Below, piece after piece: positions 1 through 10,945 of a DNA stretch of 64,000 nt. A program made the position numbers and the translations under genes. Position 1 is the first letter of the stretch, and each line of letters opens with the position of its first letter. The notes beneath the pieces were generated by a model. That model searched no databases. It saw only the letters and a list, made by a program, of their open reading frames with translations, and was not told the DNA's origin. Source of the DNA: Candidatus Eisenbacteria bacterium (lineage in GTDB: Bacteria; Eisenbacteria; RBG-16-71-46; SZUA-252); assembly GCA_005893305.1 (NCBI GenBank), contig VBOZ01000012.1:39234-103233 (forward strand). The letters are read 5' to 3'.

Positions 1-845
1 GCGACCAGCCGCTCGAGGTTTCCTACATGACGGGCGGCATGGGCTGGCACGCGGAGTACGTCGCGGTGGTCGACGACGCGGGATCGAGCCTGGACCTCCA
101 AGGGTGGGCCTCGGTCGAGAACCGCTCGGGCGCGACGTTCGACGACGCCAAGATCAAGCTGGTGGCCGGCTCGATTCACCGCGCGGGGCCGGAGCGGCCG
201 CCGCAGCCCCTCTTCGAGCGCGGCGTGGCGGTGGACATGATGGCGAAGATGGAGGAGCGCGGCTTTTTCGAGTACCACCTCTACGAGGTCCCGCTCCGCG
301 CGGCGCTCGCAAACAACGAGGTGAAGCAGCTGGGGCTCCTCCAGGCGTCGGGAATCAAGTCGACCAAGAAGTACACCTACGACGCGCAGAAGGACCCGAA
401 GCAGGTGATGGTCACGGTGGAGTTCGAGAACGAGGCCGCGTCCGGTCTGGGCATGCCGCTGCCCGCGGGGATCGTCCGGGTGTTCCAGCGCGACAAGGAC
501 GAATCGCTGGAGCTGGCGGGCGAGGACCGGATCGACCACACGCCCAAGAACGAGACCGTCCGCGTTTCCGTCGGCGGGGCGTTCGACATCACGGCGGAGC
601 GGAAGCAGACCGACATGAAGCAGGTCACCCCGCGGATCGCGGAGACCGCGTTCAGCATCACCCTCAAGAATCACAAGGCGGAGGCGGCGGAGGTGACGGT
701 GGTGGAGCACGCGTACGGCGACTGGGAGATCGTCGAATCGACCCTCCCGGCCAAGAAGAAGGACGCGACGACCTTCGAGTTCGTCGCGCGCTGCGCGCCC
801 GAGAAACCGTTCACCATCACGTACAGACTCCGCACCCGGTCGTGA
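1..845 (+). CDS. DUF4139 domain protein, C-terminal part (5' end outside window)
   Basis: The reading frame is open from the left edge and ends at the TGA at 843-845, so only about the last 280 residues are seen. The first visible residues, a [13 protein letters not shown] stretch, resemble the conserved block that opens the DUF4139 beta-rich domain, where family members usually read like SYLTPGISWRAEY. The rest alternates short beta-strand-like segments with charged loops and ends in the ITYRLR pattern usual for the family. No signal peptide can be judged because the N-terminus is missing. DUF4139 proteins are generally secreted or periplasmic and have no established enzymatic role. The stop overlaps the GTG of uvrB, so the two genes are probably translationally coupled, but no functional link is apparent. 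Confidence 0.75.
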   Translation, partial: DQPLEVSYMTGGMGWHAEYVAVVDDAGSSLDLQGWASVENRSGATFDDAKIKLVAGSIHRAGPERPPQPLFERGVAVDMMAKMEERGFFEYHLYEVPLRAALANNEVKQLGLLQASGIKSTKKYTYDAQKDPKQVMVTVEFENEAASGLGMPLPAGIVRVFQRDKDESLELAGEDRIDHTPKNETVRVSVGGAFDITAERKQTDMKQVTPRIAETAFSITLKNHKAEAAEVTVVEHAYGDWEIVESTLPAKKKDATTFEFVARCAPEKPFTITYRLRTRS

Positions 846-3007
846 GCGCCGGCGGGCTGAGCGGCGGCGCCTCCCGCCCCGCGCCCGTGCGCTCGAGCAC
901 CCTCCTGACGCGGGAAGAGCCGGCCGCGCCGTTCCAGCTCCGTTCGCCCTACGAGCCGACCGGGGACCAGCCGCGGGCGATCGCCGAGCTGACCGAGGGG
1001 CTGAAGCGTGGGGACAAGTACCAGACGCTCCTCGGCGTGACCGGGTCGGGGAAGACCTTCACGATGGCGAACGTGATCGCGGCCGTGAACCGGCCGACGC
1101 TCGTCATCTCCCACAACAAGACGCTGGCGGCCCAGCTCTACGCCGAGTTCCGGGGCTATTTCCCGGAGAACGCGGTGGGCTACTTTGTCTCCTACTACGA
1201 TTACTACCAGCCTGAGGCGTATGTCCCGCAGACGAACACGTACATCGAGAAGGACGCCTCGATCAACGACGACATCGACCGGCTGCGCCTGGCCGCGACC
1301 GGCGCGCTGCTCGAGCGGCGCGACGTGGTCATTGTCGCGAGCGTCTCGTGCATCTACGGCTTGGGCTCGCCCGAATCGTTCCGCCGCGAGATGCTCCTGA
1401 TCCAAACCGGGGAAAAGGTGACGCGCGAGGAGATCCTGGCCCAGCTCGTCCACAACCAGTATTCCCGGGGAGACCTGGAGCTGAAGCGCGGCACGTTCCG
1501 CGCGCGGGGCGACGTGGTCGAGGTGCATCCGGCCTATGAGGAGACCGCGATCCGGATCGAGCTGAACGCCGACCATGTCGAGCGGATCGCCGTGATCGAT
1601 CCGCTCACTGGCCGCACCATCCAGTCGATCGGCACGGCGGCGATCTATCCGGCCAAGCACTTCATCACGACGCCGGCGCGGCTCCAGGAAGGGCTCTACG
1701 CCATCCGGAGGGAGCTGGACGAGCGCGTGTCCCTCTTCGAGAAGGAGGGGAAGCTCCTCGAAGCGCAGCGGATCAAGATGCGCACGGAATACGACCTGGA
1801 GATGCTTCGGGAGATCGGGTATTGCCCCGGGATCGAGAACTACTCCCGCCCGCTCTCGGGCCGCGCGGCGGGCGAGCGGCCTCACTGCCTCATCGACTAC
1901 TTCCCGGACGACTTCCTTCTCATCATCGACGAATCGCACGTCACGATTCCCCAGATCGGCGGCATGTACGAGGGCGACCGCTCCCGGAAGCAGACGCTGG
2001 TCGATCACGGCTTTCGCCTCCCGTCGGCGCTCGACAACCGCCCCTTGAGATTTGACGAGTTCGAGTCGCTCACGGGCCAGACGGTCTACGTCTCGGCGAC
2101 GCCGGCCGAGTTCGAGCTGAAGAAGGCGAGGGGCGTCGTGGTGGAGCAGATCATCCGTCCCACGGGGCTGATCGACCCCAAGCTCACGATCCGCCCGACG
2201 AAGGGGCAGATCGACGACCTCCTGGAGGAGATCCGGAAGCGCGTCGACGTGGGAGAGCGGGTCCTGGTCACGACCTTGACCAAGCGGATGGCCGAGGACC
2301 TCACCGACTATCTGTTCCAGGCCGGGGTCCGCGTCCGGTACATCCACTCGGACATCGAGACGATCGAGCGGGTCGAGATCCTCCGCGCCCTCCGCCTCAA
2401 GAAGGTCGACGTGCTGGTCGGGATCAACCTCCTGCGCGAGGGCCTCGATCTGCCCGAGGTTTCCCTCGTCGCGATCTTGGACGCGGACAAGGAGGGATTC
2501 CTCCGCTCCGAGACCTCGTTGATCCAGACGGCGGGGCGCGCGGCGCGCCACGTGCGGGGGGAGGTGCTTCTCTACGCCGACCAGGTGACGGGAGCGATGC
2601 GGCGGGCCATCGAGGAGATGAACCGGCGGCGCGACGCCCAGCTCCGCTACAACGCCGAGCACGGCATCACGCCCCAGACGATCCTCAAGTCGGTCGAGGA
2701 GATCATGCGCTCCACCTCGGTGGCCGACGCGGCCACCGCGATCGCCGCGGAGGAGATTCTGCCGAGCGCCGCGCTCGATCTCGATCAGGATGCGCTCATG
2801 GAGCTGCTGGAGCGGGAAATGCTCGCCGCCGCGGCCCGTGAGGACTTCGAGGTGGCGGCGGTCTTCCGGGACCGGTTGGACGAAATCCGCCTCTCGACGA
2901 GAAAGGAACCCGGCCATGCGCCTCGAAGCGATCGCCCTGCCCCTGGTCCGCCTCGCGCTGACGGAGGACCTCGGGGGAGGGGACGCGACAACCGACGCGG
3001 TCGTTGA
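842..3007 (+). CDS. uvrB: UvrABC excinuclease subunit B
   Basis: Damage-recognition helicase of nucleotide excision repair, partner of UvrA and UvrC. Walker A (GVTGSGKT) lies near residues 65-72, the DNA-clamping beta-hairpin rich in Tyr ([13 protein letters not shown]) near 118-130, helicase motif DESH in the middle, and a C-terminal UVR domain near 650-682 that would contact UvrC. I chose the GTG at 842 because it overlaps the preceding stop as GTGA; this gives about 30 extra residues before the family's usual start (FQLRSPYEP), so a later start is possible. The last 39 residues are a Gly/Pro/Arg-rich tail beyond the UVR domain and overlap the start of nadC by 92 bp in another frame. Length is 721 residues against about 670 for typical UvrB. 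uvrA is 24 kb away in this window. Confidence 0.96.
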   Translation: MSAGGLSGGASRPAPVRSSTLLTREEPAAPFQLRSPYEPTGDQPRAIAELTEGLKRGDKYQTLLGVTGSGKTFTMANVIAAVNRPTLVISHNKTLAAQLYAEFRGYFPENAVGYFVSYYDYYQPEAYVPQTNTYIEKDASINDDIDRLRLAATGALLERRDVVIVASVSCIYGLGSPESFRREMLLIQTGEKVTREEILAQLVHNQYSRGDLELKRGTFRARGDVVEVHPAYEETAIRIELNADHVERIAVIDPLTGRTIQSIGTAAIYPAKHFITTPARLQEGLYAIRRELDERVSLFEKEGKLLEAQRIKMRTEYDLEMLREIGYCPGIENYSRPLSGRAAGERPHCLIDYFPDDFLLIIDESHVTIPQIGGMYEGDRSRKQTLVDHGFRLPSALDNRPLRFDEFESLTGQTVYVSATPAEFELKKARGVVVEQIIRPTGLIDPKLTIRPTKGQIDDLLEEIRKRVDVGERVLVTTLTKRMAEDLTDYLFQAGVRVRYIHSDIETIERVEILRALRLKKVDVLVGINLLREGLDLPEVSLVAILDADKEGFLRSETSLIQTAGRAARHVRGEVLLYADQVTGAMRRAIEEMNRRRDAQLRYNAEHGITPQTILKSVEEIMRSTSVADAATAIAAEEILPSAALDLDQDALMELLEREMLAAAAREDFEVAAVFRDRLDEIRLSTRKEPGHAPRSDRPAPGPPRADGGPRGRGRDNRRGR

Positions 3008-3764
3008 CGAAAGCGCCGCCGGGCGCGCCCACATCGAGGCGAAGCAGGAAGGGGTCCTCGCGGGCACCGAGGTGGCCGCGCTCGCGTTTCGGGAGCTGGA
3101 CCCTGCGGCGAAGGTGGAGTGGCTGATCGCGGAAGGGGGCGCGCTCTTGAAGGGCGCGCGCGTGGCGACGATCGCGGCGAAGGCGCGCGCGATCCTGAGC
3201 GCCGAGCGGGTCGCGCTCAACTTCCTCCAGCATCTCTCCGGCATCGCCACGCTCGCCCGGGCCTACGTGAAGGCGGTGGAGGGGACCGGCGTGAGGATCC
3301 TCGACACGCGGAAGACGACCCCGGGACTTCGATTCCTCGAGAAGCACGCCGCGCTCGCCGGCGGGGCGGGGAACCACCGATTCGGGCTCTTCGACGCGGT
3401 CATGATCAAGGAGAACCACATTCGGGCATCGGGAGGAATGAAGCAGGCGGTCGAGCGCGCGCGAAAGACGGCGGACGGGCTCCAGATCATCGTGGAGGCG
3501 AGGACCCCGGAAGAGGCGCTGGACGCCGCGGAGCTGAAACCGGACCGGATCCTGCTCGACAATTTCACGCCGAGCGCGCTCGTCACGGTCTTGAGGCGGC
3601 TGCGCGGCGGGCCCGAGATCGAGGTGTCGGGCGGGATCCGGCTCGCGAACGTCCGCGACTTTGCCGTTCCCGGCGTGAGCTATATCTCGGTCGGGGCGAT
3701 CACCCATTCGGCCCCCGCGCTGGACCTCTCACTCGTGATGGACGATATGAAGGCGGGGAAATGA
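2916..3764 (+). CDS. nadC: Nicotinate-nucleotide pyrophosphorylase (carboxylating)
   Basis: Quinolinate phosphoribosyltransferase, making nicotinate mononucleotide from quinolinate and PRPP in de novo NAD synthesis. The 282-residue length is normal for the family. Visible signatures are [10 protein letters not shown] (residues 130-139), KENHI (165-169), a GNHR loop and the C-terminal SVGAITHS phosphate-binding strand. The ATG at 2916 is preceded by GAAAGGA at 2901-2907 with good spacing, so it is preferred although it lies 92 bp inside uvrB. The stop overlaps the birA ATG (ATGA). Neither nadA nor nadB is nearby. Confidence 0.95.
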   Translation: MRLEAIALPLVRLALTEDLGGGDATTDAVVDESAAGRAHIEAKQEGVLAGTEVAALAFRELDPAAKVEWLIAEGGALLKGARVATIAAKARAILSAERVALNFLQHLSGIATLARAYVKAVEGTGVRILDTRKTTPGLRFLEKHAALAGGAGNHRFGLFDAVMIKENHIRASGGMKQAVERARKTADGLQIIVEARTPEEALDAAELKPDRILLDNFTPSALVTVLRRLRGGPEIEVSGGIRLANVRDFAVPGVSYISVGAITHSAPALDLSLVMDDMKAGK

Positions 3765-4513
3765 TCGGGCGCGTGCCGGTGGAGCGACACTCGTCGATCG
3801 GCTCCACCAACGACGAAGCGTTCCGGCGCGCGGACGAGGGCGCCCCGGAAGGGCTCGTCGTGGTGGCGCGGGTCCAGACCGCGGGACGCGGCCGTCAGGG
3901 ACGCTCCTGGTGGGACGCGCCGGGTGCCTCGCTCCTCTTCTCGGTGCTGCTCCGACCCTCGATCCCTCTCGCCCAGTGCCCGCTTCTCGCGCTCGCGCTC
4001 GCCTGTTCCGTGGCGGACGCGGGAACCGAGGCGACCGGGGCAACACTCGGGATCAAGTGGCCAAACGACGTGCTCCACGACGGACGAAAGCTCTGCGGCG
4101 TCCTGGCCGAGTCCCGGGTTTCGGGAGCCTCGTCGACCAAGCGCCCGGCCGTCGTGATCGGGGCCGGCGTGAACGTGAATCAAACGGCGGAAGATTTCCC
4201 CGCCGAGCTTCGTGGGAGCGCTACCTCCCTCCGGATCGCGGGCGGCGGGAACCCCCTACGCCCGGACGACCTTCTTCCGGCGATTCTCGTCCAGCTCGAA
4301 CGCTATGCCGCGCTCGCCGCCTCGGGCGACGGCGCGGGGCTCTGGCGCGAGGTGGCGGGCCGGCTGCCGAAGCCGGGCTCCGAGGTGACGGTCGTGAGCG
4401 GGGGCCGCCGGATCGAGGGCGTCGTCGAGGGAATCACCGAGAGCGGAGCGCTCTGGCTTCGGGAGCCCGGCCGCGCCGAGGCGACCGTGGTCTCGGCCGG
4501 GGAGCTGGCGTGA
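3761..4513 (+). CDS. birA: Biotin--[acetyl-CoA-carboxylase] ligase, no DNA-binding domain
   Basis: Biotin protein ligase that activates biotin to biotinyl-AMP and attaches it to carrier-protein lysines; a probable client is the biotin carrier encoded near 52.4 kb. The nucleotide/biotin loop GRGRQGR (residues 42-48) and KWPNDV (99-104) are intact, followed by a GAGVNVNQ strand. At 250 residues it lacks the N-terminal helix-turn-helix of bifunctional BirA, so it should be a ligase only (group I) and not a repressor. ATG at 3761 overlaps the nadC stop, and its own stop overlaps the nrdR GTG. Confidence 0.93.
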   Translation: MIGRVPVERHSSIGSTNDEAFRRADEGAPEGLVVVARVQTAGRGRQGRSWWDAPGASLLFSVLLRPSIPLAQCPLLALALACSVADAGTEATGATLGIKWPNDVLHDGRKLCGVLAESRVSGASSTKRPAVVIGAGVNVNQTAEDFPAELRGSATSLRIAGGGNPLRPDDLLPAILVQLERYAALAASGDGAGLWREVAGRLPKPGSEVTVVSGGRRIEGVVEGITESGALWLREPGRAEATVVSAGELA

Positions 4514-4959
4514 AGTGCCCTTCCTGCGGCCACCTCGAGGACAAGGTGATCGACTCCCGTTCCGCAAAGGAGGGGCAGGCGATCCGCCGCCGCCGCGAGT
4601 GTCTCCAGTGCCGCAGGCGATTCACGACCTATGAGACGGTCGAGACGACCCCGCTCCTCGTGATCAAGAAGGACGGCAGGCGCGAGTCGTTCAGCCGCGA
4701 GAAGATCCTGAACGGGCTCCTGCGCGCCTGCGAGAAGCGGCCGATCGCCGCCGAGCGGCTCCACTCGATCGTCGACGGGCTGGAGGCGGATCTCCTCCGC
4801 CAGGGCCTGGACGAGGTCAAGTCGAGCGAGATCGGCGAGCGCGTGATGGAGGCCCTCCACGAGCTGGACGAGGTGGCGTACGTCCGGTTCGCCTCGGTCT
4901 ACCGCCACTTCAAGGATCTGAACCAGTTCCTGGAAGAGCTGCGGTCCCTTCTCAAGTGA
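4510..4959 (+). CDS. nrdR: Transcriptional repressor NrdR
   Basis: ATP/dATP-sensing repressor of ribonucleotide reductase genes. The N-terminal zinc ribbon has Cys3, Cys6, Cys31 and Cys34, followed by the basic [14 protein letters not shown] segment and an ATP-cone domain over about residues 48-138. Length (149) is typical. The start is GTG at 4510, overlapping the birA stop. No NrdR box or ribonucleotide reductase gene was seen in this window, so the targets lie elsewhere. Confidence 0.96.
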   Translation: MKCPSCGHLEDKVIDSRSAKEGQAIRRRRECLQCRRRFTTYETVETTPLLVIKKDGRRESFSREKILNGLLRACEKRPIAAERLHSIVDGLEADLLRQGLDEVKSSEIGERVMEALHELDEVAYVRFASVYRHFKDLNQFLEELRSLLK

Positions 4960-5726
4960 TCCCGCCCTCGGAGGCCACAGCGGCCGCAAGCGACACGCCG
5001 ATGTCGTTCCTCGACCATCTCGAGGAGCTGCGGCGCTCGATCATCCGCGCGTTCTTCGTCGCGATCGTGCTCGTGGCGGCGGCCTGGTTCTTCTCGGACC
5101 GCCTTCTCGAGGCGCTCATCACGCTCCTGGTGCCCGGGCAGCGGGTGCTGGCGCTGGCGCCGGCGGAGGCATTCTCGGCGCGCATCAACGTGGCGATCTG
5201 GACCGGCGGCCTCCTCGCGGTCCCGTATCTGATGTACGAGGTGTGGCGCTTCGTCGCCCCGGGCCTGAAGCGCCGGGAGCGGCGCTTCGCCGTGCCGTGG
5301 ATGGTCGCGTCGTCGGTCCTCCTCTACAGCGGCATCGCGTTCGCCCTCCAGCTCCTCCTCCCGGTGCTGATGGGGATGCTCGCTTCCTACGCGACGCCGC
5401 ACGTCGAGGCGCGCACGTCCCTGACCGCGCTCCTCTCCTTCGCGATCCAGCTCGCGGCCGGGTGCGGCCTCCTCTTCCAGCTGCCCCTGGTGCTCTGCCT
5501 TCTGGTCTGGTTCGGCATCGTGTCGCCCGGGACGCTCGCGCGCGCTTGGCGGCACGCGGTCTTCTTCATCGCGCTGGGCGCCGCGATCATCACGCCCGGG
5601 GACGGGCCCTCGATGCTCGTGCTCGCCGCGCCGCTCGTGGTGCTCTATTTTCTGAGCGTCCTGGTGGCGACGGCCCTCTGGAAGATTCGCGGCCACGGAC
5701 GGGCCAAGGACGCGGAGGGTACCTAG
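4956..5726 (+). CDS. tatC: Sec-independent protein translocase TatC
   Basis: Multi-spanning core of the twin-arginine translocon, which binds the twin-arginine signal peptide. The hallmark [14 protein letters not shown] cytoplasmic N-terminus is present, followed by about six hydrophobic spans across 256 residues. Start GTG 4956 overlaps the nrdR stop as GTGA; the ATG at 5001 sits exactly at [10 protein letters not shown] and is a credible alternative start. The partner tatA is not adjacent but lies at 18.66 kb; no tatB was found, so a TatA/TatC minimal system is possible. Confidence 0.94.
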   Translation: MIPPSEATAAASDTPMSFLDHLEELRRSIIRAFFVAIVLVAAAWFFSDRLLEALITLLVPGQRVLALAPAEAFSARINVAIWTGGLLAVPYLMYEVWRFVAPGLKRRERRFAVPWMVASSVLLYSGIAFALQLLLPVLMGMLASYATPHVEARTSLTALLSFAIQLAAGCGLLFQLPLVLCLLVWFGIVSPGTLARAWRHAVFFIALGAAIITPGDGPSMLVLAAPLVVLYFLSVLVATALWKIRGHGRAKDAEGT

Positions 5727-6581
5727 ATGCTTCTGGCGATCGATATCGGGAACACCGAGGTCACGATGGGTCTCTTCGACGGGACCGACCTCCGCCGGTC
5801 GTTCCGCGTTTCGAGCGAGACGCGGCGGACGGCGGACGAGGTCGAGCTGCTCCTCCGGCAAGCGTTCCCCGAGCTGGGGGACCGGAAATCGCGCGCGATC
5901 GCAAGAGCGGGGGCCCAGGGCATGGCTCCACTCCGCGAAGACGCCCAGGGTCACGCCGCCATCGTGGGCTCGGTCGTGCCCGCCCAGACGCCGATCTACC
6001 TCGATGCGGCGAAGCGGATGACCTTGGGTGAGCCGCTCCTCGTGACCGCCGCGACGACGGCGCGCGTGAAGATCGAGTACCGGGACCCCGAGTCGGCGGG
6101 GGCGGACCGGATCGCGAACGCTGCCGCCATCGTGGTCGACTTCGGGACCGCGACCACGTTCGACGTGCTCTTGAAGGGGCGACGCTACCGGGGCGGCGTG
6201 ATCGCGCCCGGCATCCTGACCGGCGCCGAGCACTTGGTCCGGCGCGCCGCCCGGCTGAGCGCCTTCGAGCTCAAGCCCCCGCGCCGCGTCGTGGGCCGGA
6301 ATACCGAGGAGAGCCTCCAGTCCGGCGTCTTCTACGGGGCGGTCGGCCAGGTTGACGCTATCGTCCGGCGGATCGCGGCCGAGGAGAAGATCCAGCCCAA
6401 GGTGATCGCCACCGGCGGTCTGGCGGCGGCGATCGCGGCCCACTCGGAGACGATTCAAGAAGTCGATCCCGACCTGACCCTGCACGGACTTCGCCTGATC
6501 CATCACCGCCACGGGCCGCGCCATGGGCAGAGCCACGGGCGGGGCCACGGGCCGCGCAAGCCCAAGCCGCGGCGCCAATAA
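5727..6581 (+). CDS. coaX: Type III pantothenate kinase with altered middle region
   Basis: Phosphorylates pantothenate, the first step of CoA synthesis; panB and panC, which make its substrate, are at 15-16.9 kb. The ASKHA motif IDIGNTEVTMGLF at the N-terminus, GADR, VVDFGTATTFD and GGVIAPGI are present. Two irregularities stand out: about 15 extra residues before VGSVVP, and a shortened link between GADRIANA and IVVDFGT, where other type III kinases carry about ten more residues (a helix followed by LYG-x-P). The C-terminus is a short His/Gly/Arg-rich tail. ATG 5727 directly abuts the tatC stop. Probably active, since phosphate-loop and GADR residues remain, but this is not certain. Confidence 0.88.
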   Translation: MLLAIDIGNTEVTMGLFDGTDLRRSFRVSSETRRTADEVELLLRQAFPELGDRKSRAIARAGAQGMAPLREDAQGHAAIVGSVVPAQTPIYLDAAKRMTLGEPLLVTAATTARVKIEYRDPESAGADRIANAAAIVVDFGTATTFDVLLKGRRYRGGVIAPGILTGAEHLVRRAARLSAFELKPPRRVVGRNTEESLQSGVFYGAVGQVDAIVRRIAAEEKIQPKVIATGGLAAAIAAHSETIQEVDPDLTLHGLRLIHHRHGPRHGQSHGRGHGPRKPKPRRQ

Positions 6582-6609
6582 GGGGAAGCCCCCGCTCCAA
6601 AATGCCTAG

Positions 6610-8343
<1,734 letters not shown>

Positions 8344-8380
8344 CAGCCGATCCCGGCCGGCTGAATTCTGGGAATATTTG

Positions 8381-8422
8381 GGGGCTGCCGGGGCGTATTA
8401 CCCGACAGCCCCTTCAGTTTTT
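8381..8422 (+). terminator. Intrinsic terminator after groEL
   Basis: A 12-bp stem (8381-8392 with 8401-8412, one mismatch) with an 8-nt loop is followed by a T-rich run at 8413-8422 ending in five Ts. It separates groEL from murB. Confidence 0.88.
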
Positions 8423-8548
8423 CGGGCTTCGTGCCGATCCAAATGTCACGGCCCGCGCCGCTTTCGGCCTCTAGGGAATGCCTTGGTCCGATCCGACCAC
8501 GGCCGTATCCTCGGGCGCCGGAACAGATACGACACCAAGGAGAATGAG

Positions 8549-9475
8549 TTGAGCTTCGAGACGCTGGCCGTCACCCCGCAAGAGCTGGTGCTGCGCAAGA
8601 GCGCGCCGATTGCCCCGTATACCACGCTCGGCATCGGCGGTCCCGCGGACGTTCTGACCGAGGTCTACACCGAGAAGGCGCTGCAGCAGGTCGTGAGCGA
8701 GGCGGTCCGGACCGGGACCAAGTGGCTCCTGATCGGCGGCGGCTCGAACCTCCTCGTCGGCGACACCGGATTCCGCGGGGTCGTGATCGTGAACAAGATC
8801 GAGCACATGAACGTGAAGGGGACGCGCATCGTGGCCGGCGCCGGAGCCGATCTGGGCGAGCTGGTCGAGGCGGCCCGCGAACATTCGCTCTCCGGCCTCG
8901 AATTCGCGATCGACATTCCCGGCACCGTCGGCGGCGCCGTGCGCGGCAACGCCGGCGCCTTCGGGCGCGCGGTGGGCGACATCATCACCCGCATCCGGGT
9001 CCTCGAGGGAACGAAGCTCGTCGACCGGACTCCGGCCGAGCTGGGCTTCGCGTATCGCCACAGCAAGCTCAAGGAGAACTCCGATATCGTGGTGGAAGCC
9101 GAGTTCGTGCTCAAGCAAGGCGACCGCGCCGAGATGGATCGCATCATGGGGCAGCACGCCGCGCAGCGCGCCCGGCGCCAGGAAAAGGGGCTACACACCG
9201 CCGGGTGCTTCTTCAAGAACCCGGTGCTCCCCGACGGAACCAAGATCGCCGCGGGGCAACTCTTAGAGGCGGCCGGCGCGAAGGAGATTCGCGACGGCGG
9301 GGCAGGGGTACACACCTACCACGCCAACTACATCGTGAATAAGGGCGGCGCCACCGCCCACGAAATCCTCCGCGTCGCGAAGGAGATGAAGCGACGCGTC
9401 GAGGAGGCGAACGGCATCACGCTCGAGGAAGAGGTGATGGTGGTCGTCGATCCCCCGAGCGCGGGAGCCGTCTAG
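8549..9475 (+). CDS. murB: UDP-N-acetylenolpyruvoylglucosamine reductase
   Basis: FAD/NADPH enzyme completing UDP-MurNAc formation in peptidoglycan synthesis. FAD-binding signatures IGGGSNLLV and IPGTVGGAVRGNAGAFG are present. The C-terminal catalytic segment reads GCFFKNP, i.e. Cys in place of the Ser found in the E. coli enzyme, a replacement I believe also occurs in other type II MurB proteins. The start is a TTG at 8549, preceded by AAGGAGA at 8538-8544; the in-frame sequence upstream runs through the groEL terminator and is not coding. Length is 308. The other mur genes are not in this window. Confidence 0.95.
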   Translation: MSFETLAVTPQELVLRKSAPIAPYTTLGIGGPADVLTEVYTEKALQQVVSEAVRTGTKWLLIGGGSNLLVGDTGFRGVVIVNKIEHMNVKGTRIVAGAGADLGELVEAAREHSLSGLEFAIDIPGTVGGAVRGNAGAFGRAVGDIITRIRVLEGTKLVDRTPAELGFAYRHSKLKENSDIVVEAEFVLKQGDRAEMDRIMGQHAAQRARRQEKGLHTAGCFFKNPVLPDGTKIAAGQLLEAAGAKEIRDGGAGVHTYHANYIVNKGGATAHEILRVAKEMKRRVEEANGITLEEEVMVVVDPPSAGAV

Positions 9476-9505
9476 CACTCCGCACGTCCGCCCGCGGCCC
9501 CTGGA

Positions 9506-10945
9506 TCACCCTCGGCCGAGACACATCAAGGCAGCCCGCATCCGTTCCTCCAACGTGACGCCATGAAGGTTCGCTGCAATCGCCGCTGCGCGACGTGCCT
9601 GGTCGGCTCGGCATCCGAGGTTTTGTAATCCAGCCAACACGTCGCGGACCTGCCCCCGGGCAGCGCACTCCTTCTCCAACGCTGCACGCTCCCTGGCATC
9701 GGTCCCTTCCAACATGCCCCGGGGCATGTTGAGCGCGGCCCGCGCCCGTGCTTCCGCCACGTTCCGCGCCCGTGATTCCGCTACGTTCCGCGCCCGTGAT
9801 TCCGCCGCCGCGAGTCGCGCCTCATGACGCTTCTGGCTCATGAACCCCGCCCCGAACATGCGCTCCGCCTCGTACTGATTGTGCGCGCGGCAGCGGAGCC
9901 GCATCCCCTCTACCGTGGCCCGTCCCCCTCGCGCCACCGGGTCGATATGATCGAACTCGAGCAATCGCCGCGACTCGCAGCGGTGGCCCGCCGCACCGAC
10001 GAAGGTGCATTGGCCCTGGTCCCGCTCCCAGACGGCACGCCGGACCTGCGCCGGGATGTAGCGGTCGCGGGCGGGCGCTCCCCGCCGGGAAGGAACCCGC
10101 TGCCTCGAGTGCTGGCGCGTTCCGGCTGCGGGGAGTGCAGTCGGTTCGGGGGCGGTCAGCTTCGGCCGCCGGCGAGTGCCGGCCCCGACCTTTCGTTTCT
10201 CGAGGTCAACGATCAGGGCATCGAGTGCCCGGTCGAGCACCTGAGCGACATCCCTCGACGGAACGGCATGGCTGAGCAAGTCCTGGGCGTAGCGGAGCTT
10301 GTCCCGCGTGCTCTTCCCGATCGTGAGCTTGAGAAAGAAACTCTCGGCCGTAGCGGAGACCTCCGCGTGCGAATCGCCAACATGCCCCAGGGCATGTGCG
10401 GGGTCGACGCCGCCGCCAGCCGTGAAAGCGTCACCATCAACATGCCCCGGGGCATGTTGATGTAGGACATCTCCTACATGCGCTGGCACACACTCGGGGA
10501 CGACGACCGGGATGGCACCCACCATCGCCGGCAGTCCCAGCTTCGGGAAGAGGCGGGCCAGCAGTTCCTCGATCTCGGCCTTCCGCCGATGGGTCGCCGC
10601 CTCCATCAGCCATTCGGCGCTCTCCACCGTTAGATGCGGAGCCAAGAGGCATACCGCGGCCAGGTGTAGCCGCCCGTCAGCCAGCGCGTCGAACAAGGCC
10701 GGGAACTGCCGAGCGGCCCGGGCCGCCTGGATCCGCTTCGAGGCCGCGTCCTCGGACAAGCGCAGCTCCCCGACACAGTAGGCATGCATGGAGGGGTAGC
10801 CTGCCGGCGCGTACAGCCGCCGTGCATCGACCTCGGCGATATGGGCGAGGACCACGGCCGTGGTCACGCGATCGTGGGCGATGAGCGCCGCCAGATCGCT
10901 AAGGAGAACGGTGTCGCTGAGATGGGTCAACGAGAAGTCGCGCAT
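9506..10945 (-). CDS. HNH endonuclease with RuvA-C-like C-terminal domain
   Basis: 479 residues. The N-terminal half resembles the DUF222-type helical region found before HNH domains (AHDRVTTAVVLAHIAEVDARR and repeats of Ala-rich helices). The HNH nuclease core is near residues 290-355, with a RYIPAQVRRAVWERD lead-in, then EFDHIDPVARGG and LRCRAHN. The last 45 residues (AGLQNLGCRADQARRAA ... TLEERMRAAL) look like the three-helix RuvA C-terminal domain. The gene is interrupted, in frame, by palindromic GCCCCGGGGC elements and a 24-bp tandem repeat encoding ESRARNVA units. ATG 10945 has AGGTG five bases upstream on the minus strand. Role unknown: such genes often occur in multiple copies and may be selfish or defensive; no partner methylase is adjacent. 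Confidence 0.82.
   Translation of the reverse strand: MRDFSLTHLSDTVLLSDLAALIAHDRVTTAVVLAHIAEVDARRLYAPAGYPSMHAYCVGELRLSEDAASKRIQAARAARQFPALFDALADGRLHLAAVCLLAPHLTVESAEWLMEAATHRRKAEIEELLARLFPKLGLPAMVGAIPVVVPECVPAHVGDVLHQHAPGHVDGDAFTAGGGVDPAHALGHVGDSHAEVSATAESFFLKLTIGKSTRDKLRYAQDLLSHAVPSRDVAQVLDRALDALIVDLEKRKVGAGTRRRPKLTAPEPTALPAAGTRQHSRQRVPSRRGAPARDRYIPAQVRRAVWERDQGQCTFVGAAGHRCESRRLLEFDHIDPVARGGRATVEGMRLRCRAHNQYEAERMFGAGFMSQKRHEARLAAAESRARNVAESRARNVAEARARAALNMPRGMLEGTDARERAALEKECAARGQVRDVLAGLQNLGCRADQARRAAAIAANLHGVTLEERMRAALMCLGRG
9710..9731. repeat. 22-bp perfect palindrome inside HNH gene, copy 1
   Basis: Perfect self-complementary sequence whose half is CAACATGCCCC; it codes for NMPRGML when read on either strand. 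It is one of three related palindromes in this gene. Confidence 0.9.
9741..9812. repeat. Three tandem 24-bp units in HNH gene
   Basis: Units at 9741-9764, 9765-9788 and 9789-9812 share the core CGCGCCCGTG..TTCCGC with a few substitutions. On the coding (minus) strand they give a repeated ESRARNVA heptad-like helix between the HNH core and the C-terminal domain. Confidence 0.85.
10380..10397. repeat. 18-bp imperfect palindrome inside HNH gene, copy 2
   Basis: ACATGCCC-CA-GGGCATGT: both arms match copies 1 and 3, and only the central two bases break the symmetry. On the minus strand it is read in a different frame relative to copy 1 (HALGHV). Confidence 0.85.
10435..10462. repeat. 28-bp perfect palindrome inside HNH gene, copy 3
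   Basis: The longest of the three: symmetric from 10435 to 10462, with half-site CATCAACATGCCCC. It encodes HQHAPGHV on the minus strand, so the same DNA element is tolerated in more than one reading frame. Confidence 0.9.

Noticed and set aside
671..3250. 859-codon open frame antisense to uvrB
   Set aside because: A mirror of high-GC coding: low-complexity Arg/Leu/Asp composition and no motif, while uvrB on the plus strand is unmistakable.
4899..6578. 559-codon frame antisense to tatC and coaX
   Set aside because: Rich in Arg/Glu/His repeats only, no motif; the plus-strand genes are well supported.
9710..10462. CRISPR array formed by the three palindromes
   Set aside because: Only three copies, irregular spacing of hundreds of bases, located inside a coding sequence; no cas genes nearby.
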